NCBI GenBank assembly: GCA_903813345.2
Contig: CAIIXF020000001.1
Coordinates: 22,713,915 to 22,777,914, forward strand
Reading direction: 5' to 3'
Source: Owenia fusiformis
Taxonomy: Eukaryota > Annelida > Polychaeta > Sabellida > Oweniidae
Length of the DNA stretch: 64,000 nucleotides
Shown: one piece after another, positions 13,021-24,865 of the stretch
Position numbering within the stretch: the first letter of the stretch is position 1
Layout: each line of letters begins with the position of its first letter
Position numbers and translations under genes: made by a program
Notes under the pieces: generated by a model
Told to the model about the DNA's origin: nothing
Seen by the model: only the letters and a program-made list of their open reading frames with translations
Database searches by the model: none

Positions 13021-13207
13021 CAGCAAGACCTGTGTGATCTTAATACCAAAAAGGCCAGTCAAAATTGATCGAATTGGCAGATTCTCACATTTTAAGATTC
13101 TTTTCACGGACATTTGTGGCAGATTAGGAAATGGGACTAGACTAAAAAACCATTCACATCAAGAGATGTTTAGATTAGGCAGGTGTTCAGGCACACAGGT
13201 TTTTCTG
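13021..13207. mobile_element. Degraded pogo-type MITE
   Basis: The ends CAGCAAGACCTGTGTGATC and (inverted) CAGGTGTTCAGGCACACAGG match a degenerate form of the ends of the element at 47158-48181 (CAGTAAAACCTGTCTAATC). A TA lies directly to the left. There is no coding sequence. Confidence 0.5.
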
Positions 13208-13666
13208 TGTTAAAGGTTAAACAGTAACATAAACAGTAGATTGGTGTACTACAAAACAATACACGTGTGCAGTGGCCTCATGCATTATTGATTAAAACAA
13301 ACACAAAAAAAGTAATGTTGAGAAACCTATAATACACATTTTCTCATATTGTTTCCATGAAATCAATAGAATAAGAATGATAGCATTAGAATATAAATGT
13401 TCTTTGAAAGCCTTGTGGCAAATAATTCAATATGAGGTAAAAGATATGTTGAACATTTGATTGGCTCAAGAATGAATATTGTATACTGTGTTTGTATCAT
13501 ATTTTATTGTGTAATATTGGGTGATTGTTTCTAAACATGAAATGAGAACTCACTTTGCCTTTTAATTGATGTAAGAATATTTCTCATGCTGTGACAAAAA
13601 TTCCTTTTTTAGTAATTGCTTTTCAAAAAGGATATATTGTTTTGTATTTGTTTTCAAATGTTTTAA

Positions 13667-14960
13667 CCAGAACAACGGCAACGCCAAAGCGTAGCGAATC
13701 CCATCGAACAGAAATAGCTGGCATTTTTACAAACGAAATATATAGCAAATATCATAAAATGACACACATAAGAAAGTTGTCATCAGAAGAAGTAATATGC
13801 TTTTTTATAGTATTCACATGCCAAATATGAACAAAATCGCTCCACTACTTTTCGGGTTATAGTAAAATACTTTAAAATGGTGGCCATTTTTCAAAATGGC
13901 CGCCTTCTACCAAAAGTGTCATAAGACAGTGTGCCATGCTAATAGTATTCGAATACCAAATATGAACAAAATCGCTCCACTACTTTTCAAGTTACAGCAA
14001 CAATCGTAAAATAACGAGTAAAGGCCGAGTAAAATACGTTTAAATTTTTCAAATTCCATTTTTTGTCATCAGAAGAAGTAATATGCTTTTTTATAGAATT
14101 CCAATGGCAAATATGAACAAAATCGCTCCATTACTTTTCAAGTTACAGTAAAATACTTTAAAATGGTGGCCATTTTTCAAAATGGCCGCCTTCTACCAAA
14201 AGTGTCATTAGACAGTGTGCCATGCTTATATTATTCACATACCAAATATGAACAAAATCGCTCCACTACTTTTCGAGTTATAGTAAAATACGTTAGAATG
14301 GCGGCCATTTTTCAAAATGGTCACATTCTACCAAAAATGTCATTAGACAGTGTGCCATGCTTATAGTATTCACAAACCAAATATGAACAAAATCGCTCCA
14401 CTACTTTTTGAGTTGAAGTTAAAATGGCGACCATTTTTCAAAATGGCGGCAAATTTTCAAAATGGCGGCAAATTTTCAAAATGGCCTCCTCCTACCAAAA
14501 GTGTCATTAGACAGTGAGCCATGCTTATAGTATTCACATACCAAATATGAACAAAATCGCTCTAATACTTCTTGAGTTACAGCAAAAATCGTAAAATAAC
14601 GAGTAAAGGCCGCCATTTTTCAAGATGGCTGCCATGTGCTATTTTAATTTCTACATTTCTAGCTTTATCAATGTCCTATATAATTTTTTTACATTTAAAA
14701 CATAATGCTATCACAGTTTTACATATTGCACCTAAATTACTGTAAAATCGGCACTAAAATGGCCGCCATTTTTAAATGAGTGGCCATTTTGAAAATCGGC
14801 TTTTAAGCAGAACTTCTACCCCCATAGGGTATATGTTTACAAAATATGAACAAAATCGGGCCAACGGTATTTGAGTTATTGCCCGGACGGACGGACGGAT
14901 GGATGGACGGAGGCGTTCCCTATATCCCTCCGAACTTCGTTCGATGGGATAATAATGAGA
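13667..14960 (-). mobile_element. Helitron2/Helentron-like element, copy 1
   Basis: Read on the - strand, the element starts near TCATTATTATCCCATCGAACG (about 14955). It ends with GTTCGATGGGAT, then a GC-rich hairpin (CTACGC..GGCGTTG), then CTGG at 13667 followed by T. An inverted repeat that is terminal at one end and subterminal at the other, a hairpin and a CTRR-type end are features of the Helitron2/Helentron class. The interior holds six or seven units of 135-165 bp, each with CAAATATGAACAAAATCGCT and blocks such as AAAATGGCGGCC. No Rep/helicase is seen, so it is non-autonomous. The exact 5' end is uncertain. Confidence 0.7.
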
Positions 14961-15168
14961 CCAAAGGGCAACATTTGGAAATAACAGAACAAAACAAATC
15001 CCCTTATAAATCACATGAATTTTAAAACAGTAGAATTTCAGTAGTTTGGTTTTGGATTATTCTAAAAGTGAATAATGTTTACTGTTTTATCAATCCTAAT
15101 TTACTGAACTTATCTTTTAAAATTTAACTTAAAATTGATACTGGAAAAGTTCTAAATTTTAAACTTAC

Positions 15169-15258
15169 ATAGTGATATGTCAGCCATCCAACAACTTTAT
15201 TAACTGCGGCCCTGAACTCCTCAGCATTCCAGTTACTTAGTTGAGGGGTAACTTTCAT
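15169..15258 (-). CDS. Candidate orphan first exon, possibly PLP-dependent decarboxylase
   Basis: Thirty codons run from an ATG (15256-15258) to a clean donor, TAT|GTAAGT, in phase 0. The segment NWNAEEFRAAVNKVVGWLTY resembles the N-terminal helix of aromatic amino acid decarboxylases (typically x-EEFR..G..xVDWIADY). I saw no downstream exon on the - strand in the window, and no PLP-lysine region. It could be a gene relic or chance. It does not match the parts of SPATA6 I know. Confidence 0.3.
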
Positions 15259-17925
15259 TTTTCTAATCTCCCAATTGTTTTTCTTTATATGTTTGATTGT
15301 CAATTAAAAATCCCTAACTAACAGCTGTTAATGAATAATTCACGTATTGAACTATGACTTGGTATAGATTTTTTGTTCCAGTTGGTATTTTCAATTTTAA
15401 TTTCAAAATTCAATAGCTTAGGTTGACAGTTATCACTCTCGTTTCCAATACTTCAGCTTTTGTATCAATACTATTGTTCCTGTGAAAAGTTAAACAAACA
15501 AAATATTGTTTATCTTTGATTGAATGTCATAATTTTCTCTAATGTAACAACCGATTTCTTCGTCCATGTGCCGAGTTAGATCCCTGAACTGCGTGATCCT
15601 AATTGTTCAGCTAATGTTTGCTTATGGTATGTAATTCCACATTCTTCACAAATCTTTATAATTGATACTACTGGGTATCTAACTAACTGATTGAAGCATA
15701 TTATATCCTCAATATAGCTCTATTAAAGCAAGCCAGCTCAAAGATACAAAAATCAATGTGTAATTACTCATTGATATTTGAGCAATTAGAATCCTCCTCC
15801 AGCAGGCTTCATGACAATTACCCAAATGCGAGTAGGTAGTTACCAGTTTCACCACCAGGTGGCTGATTCGGGTCAATTAACATGGCAGGTATATAAGAAA
15901 GTTCCCTTAAACTTGAATATTATCAATTTAAGTGGCTCGATTTTCATATAACCCTTATGTGTCTGATACTTATACTAATGAAAATATGTCCAGTAAAGCA
16001 AAATATTATCTGTCCACTAAAAGCAAAGATATTTCATTTTTTGTGATTTTATAGCATGGGGTCTATGGGGAATCTCCCCGAGCTAGAAGTCACATTTTCA
16101 AAGAAAATTGTTTTTTCAAAGTTGATAAACACTTTTTAAAACCACATTTCTAGATGTAATTTTACATGTAGATTTCAAATATGATATTACTTTGACTGAA
16201 TTTTGAATTTTTAATGACGTAAATCAAGATTATTTCTACTCGCATCTGGGTTATTAGAAAGGCAATAATGCAAGAATGGGAATATTGCTCAGCAGAGTTT
16301 CTCAATTAATACTAAGTGTTGGAAGAATAAAGACTTTTACTTTATTTTTTTTTTGATGTTATGCTAGACCATTCCATGTTATATCTTAAATGATCAAAAT
16401 TACAAAATGACTGAGGTCTTGATATATAAAGTCAAAAATTATATATTTCTCTAATTATAGAATTTGATAAATAGACTCTGAATAAACATTGTAATCAAAA
16501 TAACAATACCCTCAACATACAAAAGTTTGATTCTGATTTTGATTCTTTCAAAATAGCTTTATCTACACTTTTGAGTTAAACATAACTCTTTGTTCTAACA
16601 ATAACCAATCAGAATACTTGAAATACATCGGACACCAATCATTGTCAAATAGCATTCACCGATTTTCATGTTTATATAGATACAAGATGGGATTCATTTC
16701 ATATACTAATGACACTTTAATTAAAAGCCATGACAGTTATTTTTGGACATTTAGATCTTATCACATTTATCAAAACTGTACATTTATTTCTCATGATATT
16801 CAGACCCTAATCTATACTAGGATAAAGAAAAAATATTAAAAGACTGAAATTGTTTCTGGTCAATTCCTACTTCATACAATGAAACAGGTGCATTGTACAC
16901 ACCTTCAATTATTCATTGTACACACTCCAAATAATTTATCACTCTGCAAATACAATAACTCCAGATTGAGATGGCGAGTGTGTGAGTAACATGTTTCTAT
17001 GGTTTTGTTCCATTTTTTCTTCTGAACTACTTATCGTGCCTCTTTAACTTTCTGTAAAATTCTGTCGTTCTGTTTCGGAGATAATACTGTCTCTTAATCC
17101 CCTACTGCCTAACATGGAAATCAAAATTTGGAAATAACCACCCCTCTTAATTCACCATGAAATGCATAATTAATACCTGATTACAATTCATTAGGAAAGC
17201 TTTCTGTGAAGCTCCATGATTGCAACTTTTTAATTTTGTCCTTTTTTCAATTATTAATGTAAAATAAATAAAGCAGTCATTGATTTTTAATATTTTGTAT
17301 CCTTGTTTTTTATTGCAATTAAAAAAGTTTATCCAAAAAGAGATTCTTTATTTCAATCTACAATTAATCATTATCTGGGCCATAAGTAGGTCACATAAAC
17401 CTAATTATCCGATCATTAATGTGTATTTATTAAATAGGTCAGTCACTTCATCTATATTTAAGTGATTAAATTAAATTAATTGATTAAATTATATCCAAAT
17501 AATCTCCTTGGTTCATTTCCACAAACTCAAATTCTCTGTCTTCTATTGAAAATAGTAAAATCAGCTTCTAAGTTAAAATATTTTGCAAAGTTTGATTGAC
17601 AGTTCTATTTTTAGGACTCCATATTTGGAACATGATATTGAAAGCCTGTATAATTCCAAGGTCAAGCTGAACTGGTAACTTCATAAGACAATTTAAAATC
17701 TGAATTCTGACTAAAAATCATCAATTCCAAGCCTTCATTTCTCAATTAAAACTTATTTCTAGCAAAAATCACTTTTCAAACCATTGTTGGTCATCAAATA
17801 TCAGTTGATTTGAGAACTTTTAAATGCAAACTGTGTTCAGCAAAAAGACGTTTTAGCAGCTGTTTCATTCAACAGTTTTGTCAAAGAATTCTGAATCAAA
17901 GTATGAATGACAAGAATCTGTATTG
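15259..17925. other. Gene-free AT-rich stretch
   Basis: I found no exon with both splice signals and a recognisable family, and no clear inverted-repeat element. Frames at 16618-16839 and 17280-17465 have the composition of random AT-rich DNA. Missing 3' exons of the SPATA6-like gene could lie here unnoticed. Confidence 0.4.
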
Positions 17926-17927
17926 TA

Positions 17928-18896
17928 CAGGGTGACCCAAAAAAATGCAACCCTCCATTTTTTCTTTATTTTTCTTAAATGGTAAATTGCTCTGAGATTT
18001 GGCACACAAGGACTTCAATCAATATGGGATCCTCTGGCAAAGTTTTAATAATCATAGACTCATATTGATAGAGTTATGGTTGTTTCAAAATATGCTCCAG
18101 ATGTCGTCAATTTCGCTGAAAACAAACTTGCAATGTTCAAGGAAAACTGTTCATAACACGGATGCATTCTTCCCTATGGGAATGGCTCAAATTTTGCAGC
18201 CATTGCTTCTTGGAGTTCTGCAATTGCGGTAGGGTTATTTTCATACACATTATCCTTTAAACAACCCCATATATAGAAGTCAGGGGCATTGAGATCAAGA
18301 CTGTGGGATGACCATGGGTTCTCTGTCCTAGGAGAGATAATCTTCTCATAGAAATGACTAGTGAGCCAGGCTATGCTATCATTAGAAGTGTGAGGAGTAG
18401 CTCCATCATTCTAGAACTACTGTTCTTGTCTATTGAAGCCTCTATGTCACTCTAGAATTGCCTAGAACTTCCTGGGAACACCAATATTGCGCTGTGTGTT
18501 AACAGTAACAGTGTTGCCATTATCAACCTCAAACCAAAAGGGGCTGATGATTTCAAGTTTGGAAATTGGCAGCCAAAGCTGTGCATTTAACAGAATGAAG
18601 GGGCCTTTGAAGCACTTCATCTGGAATTTGTGATCCCAGAACACATTATTTCTTGAGTTTACATGTTCAGAAAGAAGGAAATGTGATTCATCCGAAAACC
18701 TAACATTGGAAATGGACGACATTTGGAGCATATTTTGGAACGACCATAACTCTATCAATATAAGACTATGATTATCGAAACTTTGCCAGAGGATCCCATA
18801 TTGAAAGAAGTCTTTGCGTTCCAAATTTCAGAGCAATTAACCTCCATTTAAGAAAAATATTGAAGAAATGGAGGGTTGTATTTTTTTGGGGTGACA
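17928..18896 (-). mobile_element. Decayed Tc/mariner-type transposon with about 200-bp TIRs
   Basis: The left end (CAGGGTGACCCAAAAAAATG, after TA at 17926-17927) extends as an inverted repeat of about 200 bp to 17928-18140 against about 18700-18896. The right end is degraded (GGGGTGACAC). Between the arms lies - strand coding sequence of a DDE transposase. The TA next to the left end and the DDE_3-type motifs place it in the IS630-Tc1-mariner superfamily. Two shorter relatives with similar ends lie at 34013-34591 and 42826-43394. Confidence 0.8.
18200..18718 (-). pseudogene. Transposase remnant, DDE_3 type
   Basis: Upstream on this strand the segment FSDESHFLLSEHVNSRNNVFW contains the second catalytic Asp (FSDE), followed by the FWFEVDNGNTVTVN block. 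Further on, in another frame, LDLNAPDFYIWGCLKDNVY has the third catalytic acidic residue in PDF and the WG..KD.VY signature of insect and invertebrate Tc/mariner-like transposases. A frameshift separates the two and the N-terminal half (HTH domains and first Asp) is absent. The gene cannot be active. Confidence 0.8.
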
Positions 18897-19956
18897 CAAA
18901 AATGCCTCCAACATAATGTTGCATAACTTGTTTACATGATATCTGAATTTTTCTTTAGCACACTAAAACTGGGCTCCATGGAGCAACTCCACAAGAAGTT
19001 CCAGATGACTGGCTCAACTAGATGCATTTTTATGAATGTTACAAGATGTGCTCTAAATGTCATCCATTCCTTTGCAGGCACACCTGGAATGATTCTCAAC
19101 AAAAACACATATTTTTGTAATATGACTTTGTAAATACTAATGATTTTTGCTTGTACCTTCAGGGAAAGATAGTCCATTCAATTAAACACACAATGATAGT
19201 TTCTCCACACTAATATCATAAGTTATGTTGTTCTATTCAAATACCACCAGTGCCATCTATTTATATATCTGTGTAATATTCCCCCTGCCCCTAGCTGGTA
19301 GAAACTTTAAGATATCAATTCTTAGTTGACATATATCATATCCTTGTAAATATTTTCTGAAACTGTCTAAAGGTAAGTAAAAAGTCTAATCAAGGGTTAG
19401 TATATAATTTTGTGAGTGGATGTACAGCCAGTGCCGTAAAACCTATACATCCAAACACCTGGCTAATTGGAACACCTCCCAATCTAAATACTTTTTTCTC
19501 ATCATTGAATGTTGAAGAAACATTGAAGTGTGAATACCTGAACCAATTTCAACCAGTCTTTTGTGCGCACTTTTCATAGATTACCACATGTTTTACACAA
19601 AATCGTACAACACAAGACTCAAACCTAAACCAGTTGCACCAACAAGCAGGCTTCACAAGTAGTTAAGAACTAAACCAAGTTGAAATGACCATTTCTTGCG
19701 CAACACGCATTATGCCATGTATGCCCCTCTATACGAAAGCCATAAAAATTCCAAAACCCAACCTTTGCAAAACCCAAGTGAATGAAAACAAGAATGAATG
19801 AAAACACAAGTCGCTAGCTAGAGGGGCCTCTGTAAGATTGCTCGCAATCTTCAAACTCTAGCTACATATTGTGACTCCCTTTAACAGAAACTGTTACTTT
19901 TGGGGTTAAGGTCTCATAAGAATCAAATTTATTCTTCCTATTCAAAGCCCAACATA
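18897..19956. other. Intergenic stretch with repeat fragments
   Basis: No supportable gene. The - strand frame at 18932-19177 (GVPAKEWMTFRAHLVTF) may be further transposon-derived sequence next to the decayed element. At about 19432-19490 there is a partial end of the pogo-type MITE family (GTAAAACCTATACATCC, then AACACCTGGCTAATT). Confidence 0.35.
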
Positions 19957-20978
19957 CGAGGGTTGATCACAAAGTTCTCATAATATCTCTCTAATTTCTT
20001 TATTTTTCAATATATTCTAATGAAATTTTCACAGAATGTGCAGCATAGAATGTCTTATCAATTCAGCAAAAAATATTTAGTTTAACAGAAATATTAAATA
20101 AGAAATGGTTGCCATGGTAACGGCAAATCAAGGCACCTGGGGCAAATAAAAGTAATTGAGAGAATGGCTCAAATTAACCATGTTAACACACATAATAAAC
20201 TCTCATAAATTACCAAACACGTTAAAATGTTAACTTGAATATGTTGTAAAGTGCTTTTACTATTAAAAAAATTGATCATGTGAATTGTGTGATGTCGTAG
20301 GGGATGCTTCCATGCTTCATTAGATGTGATACCAGAGTCTGAGTCTCAAAGCTAATGATCAGAAATGACTGAGGAAGAGAATGCAATAGATACAGAGATC
20401 TTCAGAAAAATATAATTCATACTGATAAAAGTTATGTTAAGTTTGTAAGATCCTTTGGTCAGACTAAACATGATTTAAAACAAATATATTGCTAAGATAT
20501 CAACAAAATTACACCCTGTGTGTGGTCTGTACATGTCAAAAATGAACTAAAGGGGCAAAATCAATTTTCCTCAGGATATTTGACAAAACAGTCATGTGGT
20601 CTAACAGTCACTACTAATGAAGCATAACAATCATCCAATATGGGATCACACAATTCACATGACCACTATAATAGTTCACAACAGTCAAGAGCACATATTA
20701 TTTGACAATTTAGTGTGTGATAGCTTATTTGACAACTTTTTATGTATTTAAACATGATTAATGAGGGCTATTTTAGCTGTGTTTTTTATTTGCCCCGGGT
20801 GCCTTGATTTCAAGTTACTATGGCAACCATTTCTTATTTAATGTTTCTGTTATTCTAAATATTTTTTGCTGGATTAATAAAACATTCGGTGCTGCACATT
20901 CTGTGAAAATTCCATCGGAAAATATTGAAAAATGAAGAAATTAGAGAGATATTATGAGAACTTTATGATCAACCCTCG
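19957..20978. mobile_element. Mariner-type MITE of 1.02 kb with about 200-bp TIRs
   Basis: Ends CGAGGGTTGATCA and TGATCAACCCTCG are flanked by TA at 19955-19956 and 20979-20980. Inverted homology extends about 200 bp inward on each side. The TA duplication and CGAGGG end fit the mariner group. No transposase remains in the loop of about 600 bp. The left arm includes a GTTGCCATGGTAAC palindrome at 20108-20121. Confidence 0.8.
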
Positions 20979-21029
20979 TATACTGTACTAGGCCTCGACA
21001 CCAAGGGTAAGAAAATTGTTTTAACTTAC

Positions 21030-24000
21030 AGTGCTTGTCATGGCCAGGTCACTATTATTAGCATCATAGTATGTCTTGGTTTGTTTGATGGTTGTCTTTG
21101 TGGAAAACTCTACTTTTGGTGAGATGCCCTGCAAGAATAGAGTAATTACAATTAAGACATTTTCAAACTCTACTTTTGGTGAGATGCCCTGCAAGAATAG
21201 AGTAATTACAATTAAGACATTTTCAAACTCTACTTTTGGTGAGATGCCCTGCAAGAATAGAGTAATTACAATTAAGACATTTTCAAACTCTACTTTTGGT
21301 GAGATGCCCTGCAAGAATAGAGTAATAATTACAATTAAGACATTTTCAAACTCTACTTTAGGTGAGATGGCCTGTAAGAATAGAGTAATTACAATTAAGA
21401 CATTTTCAAACTCTACTTTTGGTGAGATGCCCTGCAAGAATAGAGTAATAATTACAATTAAGACATTTTCAAACTCTACTTTAGGTGAGATGCCCTGTAA
21501 GAATAGAGTAATTACAATTAAGACATTTTCATTCTGTATATTATAAAGAAAAAAGATTGATGGTATAATAAATGTATATCCTTGCAATGTTTTTGCTTAC
21601 TTAGTTGATATTACTGTTTGAAAATTACAACGAGGCATCAATGAGGCAAAATGTCACCACCTCAAAAGTGTGACAACCGTTACTGAGAGGCCATAACAAA
21701 AACGGAAAGTATGGAATGCTATTTTTTCTTCAATAGGTAATATTTTGTAATCAGAATGTCTACTCAAAATTTATTCAGACACTGATCGCTGATTGCCAAA
21801 TATCAACTGCGGAACACCAACTGCCAAACACAGCCCACAAAAAGTTGAAGACTATAACAATACATGTACATGTATGTCACCACTAGTCTTGTGGTGATGA
21901 CATAATAAGAACATGTGAAGCTTCACTTCTATTATGGACTATTTCACTTCATCTAAATCAGTGAACTGTAAGACTCACAGGAAAGTCTATAGTCCTCTCC
22001 ATGAGAAGTTCTCTATCAGTTGTGCCATATACAGGACCATAGGTGGGGTATGGGTACAGGAACTCCCTGGCATTCTCCTCATATGTGGCTAGCACACGGC
22101 CCACTCCATACTCTGACACTTGTATCAGCTCCATCATAACATGTTCATCTACAAAACAAATCACAATAGGCAATATTAGATAAACACAATATAAGTCAAA
22201 CTCCTGTTATATAACAAAAATATACATTTGCAGAATGGCATTTATTTTTTTAATTTAGAGCCCAGAAAATGCATGTATTGATAGTGCAAAGAAACTGTGA
22301 TATATGTTATCCCTGACTGTATGCATTGTAATTATAGACCTCAGCTTTACTCATCAAGTATTCTTACCTTCTAAAAGCTCAGATACAAAGGCAGGATCTA
22401 ATGCAGTGTAATACACCTGAAAAGTGAAAATAAACTTCATGAATAATAATTTTGTTGAGTAATTCAATAAATCCTCCTACAAAAAGGGATTTTTTGATAG
22501 AAAGTAAACTAATTTCATGGTCGGACTATGTGTTTGAGGATAGATGATTTTCATGGATTGTAAATTGCAAGTTTTTAAAGGTACTGTAATTATTATGTGA
22601 TTGAATCTTTTATTATTGTAATGTGACTTCAACCTTTAAATATGAGTGTGTCCTTTCACTAAATTGATCCAACTAAACAAGAACTTTCACTGTTTTAGAA
22701 TTGACAATGGGCATATGTGCACATATTTCAGGCCCGTAGCCAGGATTTGCCAAGGGGGGGTTCAGTTTTCAAAAATTTCCAGGGGGGGTCACATTTGACA
22801 ATTTTGGCACAAATATGGCTAAAATCACTTGAGAAGTGCTCAAAATGATGAAAACTGCATGATTTGAAGGAATTTTTGGCCAGGGGGGGGGGAGTTCGCA
22901 CGAACCCTGCAAACCCCCCCTGGCTACGGGCCTGTATTTTATACTCTACCTTTTCAAATCTCATTTTCTCATGTATGAGCAATGGAAATACAGGGGTAAC
23001 TAATTGAGATCTCCTATGTTGTCCAAGAAGACACACACTGATATAGACGTCATCTCTCCGTTGTAGCCACACCCCTGGGGCTGTAACCTGCAAAAATAAA
23101 CAATTGATGAGTCAATCAATTTGTCTCTGGATATATCTATTGCTAGTTGTGGGAGAGGGAGTTGGTATAAATTAAGAGTCACTGTGTTTCTTATATGCAC
23201 TCATGTTAAGGCAGGACAAATTATAACCAATAATGCTGGTTGTCCTTATCGTGCATTGTCCACTTTCCCTCTGGGTCATGAGCCTCAGTTGACATTTGAC
23301 AAGCAAAAGGGGCAACAAGGACTGTAGAGAGAAAAAACATTTTTCTTTCCTAGCTTTCAAGTCAATATTTGGCTTAAAACCTTCTTTGACAAACCTATTT
23401 TCTTTAAATGTATGTATAAACTATCAATTTCAGCATCAAGAAGTGTTAATTCAGTTCAAAGCTTCTATAAAGGGAGTCACACTTATAGATTTTTAAGATT
23501 CACCACATTTCAACAGGAATATCAGCTGAAATAATGTTCATTCAGGGGGTTTCTTTGTAGATAATGAAAATATATGTTAGTCTTGATGAAATATCCAAAC
23601 TTAAATATATTTTGACACTGGTCGATGCGTACCCAGCTTACCGGGTGCTACGCCTATATGCATAGGAAACAATCATCAACATCCTGTCAATCACTCACTT
23701 GTAGGCAATAAACCAAGCAACTAATGTCACCTTACGTTAAATGACAGATAAACTGCAATTAATGTATGTGTGTGCATATTCGTCCACATTTGTTTAATTT
23801 CTAGCAGAAATCGCCTCCTCCCCATGCTTTTATTTTGTTTGATTGACGACCATGATATTGGGTTATATCGAAATAATAAATATGGATGTTTTTTGGCCCA
23901 CCCTGTTTATTAGGGTAAAATGTGCAACTATGAATGTTGTTAACTCTACTAGGAACGTAAGGTACCCAGTCACTCAGCTACCCGGTTACCTGGTCACCTA

Positions 24001-24865
24001 TTTTTTTATACAAACCCGTACATGTATTTCGACTCAAGGAGCCTTATTTCACACCATGACCATTATTCAACTAAGGCAATAACACTGTCCATGTTTGAAA
24101 GAACCCAATGTGTTCAAAAGGTAAGACCCCTTAAGGGGTGTATACACTGGCAGGCGAAATGCTTGAAGGGGGGGGGGGCAAAAAGGCTGAATTGCTTGAA
24201 ATGGTTGATATGAAAGATAATGTGAAAACAGCTTATACGAATTGATTGAAATGCTTGAAAAATCAGAAACAGGCGAAACAGGCTAAAGCAGCGACACAGT
24301 AATTTTATTTTTCAAGACATACTGATTGAAATGACTGAAACGGTTGAAAAGTCCCGGCGAAATGCTTGAAACAAAAAATATGCATATTCGTTTTTCTTTC
24401 AATCATTTCGCCCGTTTCTTCATGAATTGGCTGTATGATTGAAATGGTTGAAACTGCAAAACAGGCGCAAACAGCGAAACTTTAAATTCATTTCAGAGGC
24501 GAAATGATTGAAATGCTCGAAATGACGCAAGCATTGAAACGTAGGAAATGATGCAGGAATTGAAATGATTGAACTGATTGAAACAATTGAAACGATTGAA
24601 AACTTATTTTTTATAGTGTATACAGGGCTTTAGGGACAGTGGTACCCCCTATCCCCCCCCCCATCTATAATATAGTGTTGCAAATGTTGCGTGCATGAAG
24701 AAAAAATCAAACTCTGCAAGCATTGCACTTGCAAATTTATTTTTTTCAGAAACATCTCATTTGTACACCGAGATTGACAAACATTTAACTGCTTTTTGAC
24801 CTAAATAATGAACTTACAGCATGGACGTTAACTTCAACCGTACAACGAAGTCCTTTCTTCGGCAT
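21030..24865 (-). CDS. SPATA6: SPATA6-like protein, 5' part (five exons)
   Basis: Exons on the - strand: 24865-24818, 23087-22950, 22416-22368, 22148-21979 and 21128-21030. All have GT/AG boundaries and join in frame to give about 201 residues. The start MPKKGLRC, then the TAPGVWL..RDDVYISVC block, TPVFPLL, FEKV, ATYEENAREFLYP and SPKVEFS match the order of the conserved N-terminal domain of SPATA6. That protein is needed for the connecting piece between sperm head and tail in mammals. The domain is soluble with no signal peptide. The last exon ends with a good donor, so the gene continues toward lower coordinates, but I could not find its poorly conserved 3' exons. It is head-to-head with the TXNDC5-like gene. 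Its fifth exon has a tandemly repeated 3' splice site, and a MITE lies 15 bp past the exon 2 donor. Confidence 0.85.
21109..21530. repeat. Seven-copy 60/63-bp tandem repeat carrying a splice acceptor
   Basis: Seven units of 60 or 63 bp begin near 21109 and are nearly identical. Each, on the - strand, contains a pyrimidine stretch, TTCTTGCAG (TTCTTACAG in two) and the first 21 nt of SPATA6-like exon 5, then intron sequence again. Potential exon starts are at 21128, 21188, 21248, 21308, 21371, 21431 and 21494. Unit lengths are multiples of three and units lack stops on the coding strand. Confidence 0.95.
21540..21978. other. SPATA6-like intron 4 upstream of the tandem array
   Basis: This stretch between exon 4 and the repeat array shows no gene, no clear mobile element and no RNA motif that I can recognise. 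Confidence 0.4.
22729..22934. mobile_element. Short MITE beside the SPATA6-like exon 2 donor
   Basis: Terminal repeats CAGGCCCGTAGCCAGG and CCTGGCTACGGGCCTG enclose about 206 bp with G-rich and C-rich tracts near the ends. TATTT is on both sides (22724-22728 and 22935-22939). This AGGCCCGTAGCCAGG repeat type is common in invertebrate genomes; superfamily not assigned. Its right end is 15 bp from the last base of exon 2 at 22950. Confidence 0.8.
23303..23625. repeat. Dispersed repeat, copy 2
   Basis: Same family and orientation as the repeat at 12360-12685. It lies in the first intron of the SPATA6-like gene. Confidence 0.7.
24135..24625. repeat. Element built from degenerate GATTGAAATG decamers
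   Basis: More than twenty variants of GATTGAAATG, GCTTGAAA and GCGAAATG are scattered through about 490 bp in SPATA6-like intron 1. The outer edges carry GTGTATACACTGG and TAGTGTATACAGG, which suggests a transposable unit with short inverted ends. No open frame is present. Confidence 0.6.

Noticed and set aside
21076-21546. 156-codon + strand frame of repeated NSTFGEMPCKNRVITIKTFS
   Set aside because: It is the antisense reading of the seven-copy splice-acceptor repeat. Multiples of 60/63 bp keep any stop-free frame open, and there is no other coding evidence.
21021-21587. 188-codon - strand frame across the tandem array as a stand-alone gene
   Set aside because: Its 3' part is SPATA6-like exon 5 and its upstream part is duplicated intron. 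It matters only as potential alternative acceptor use.
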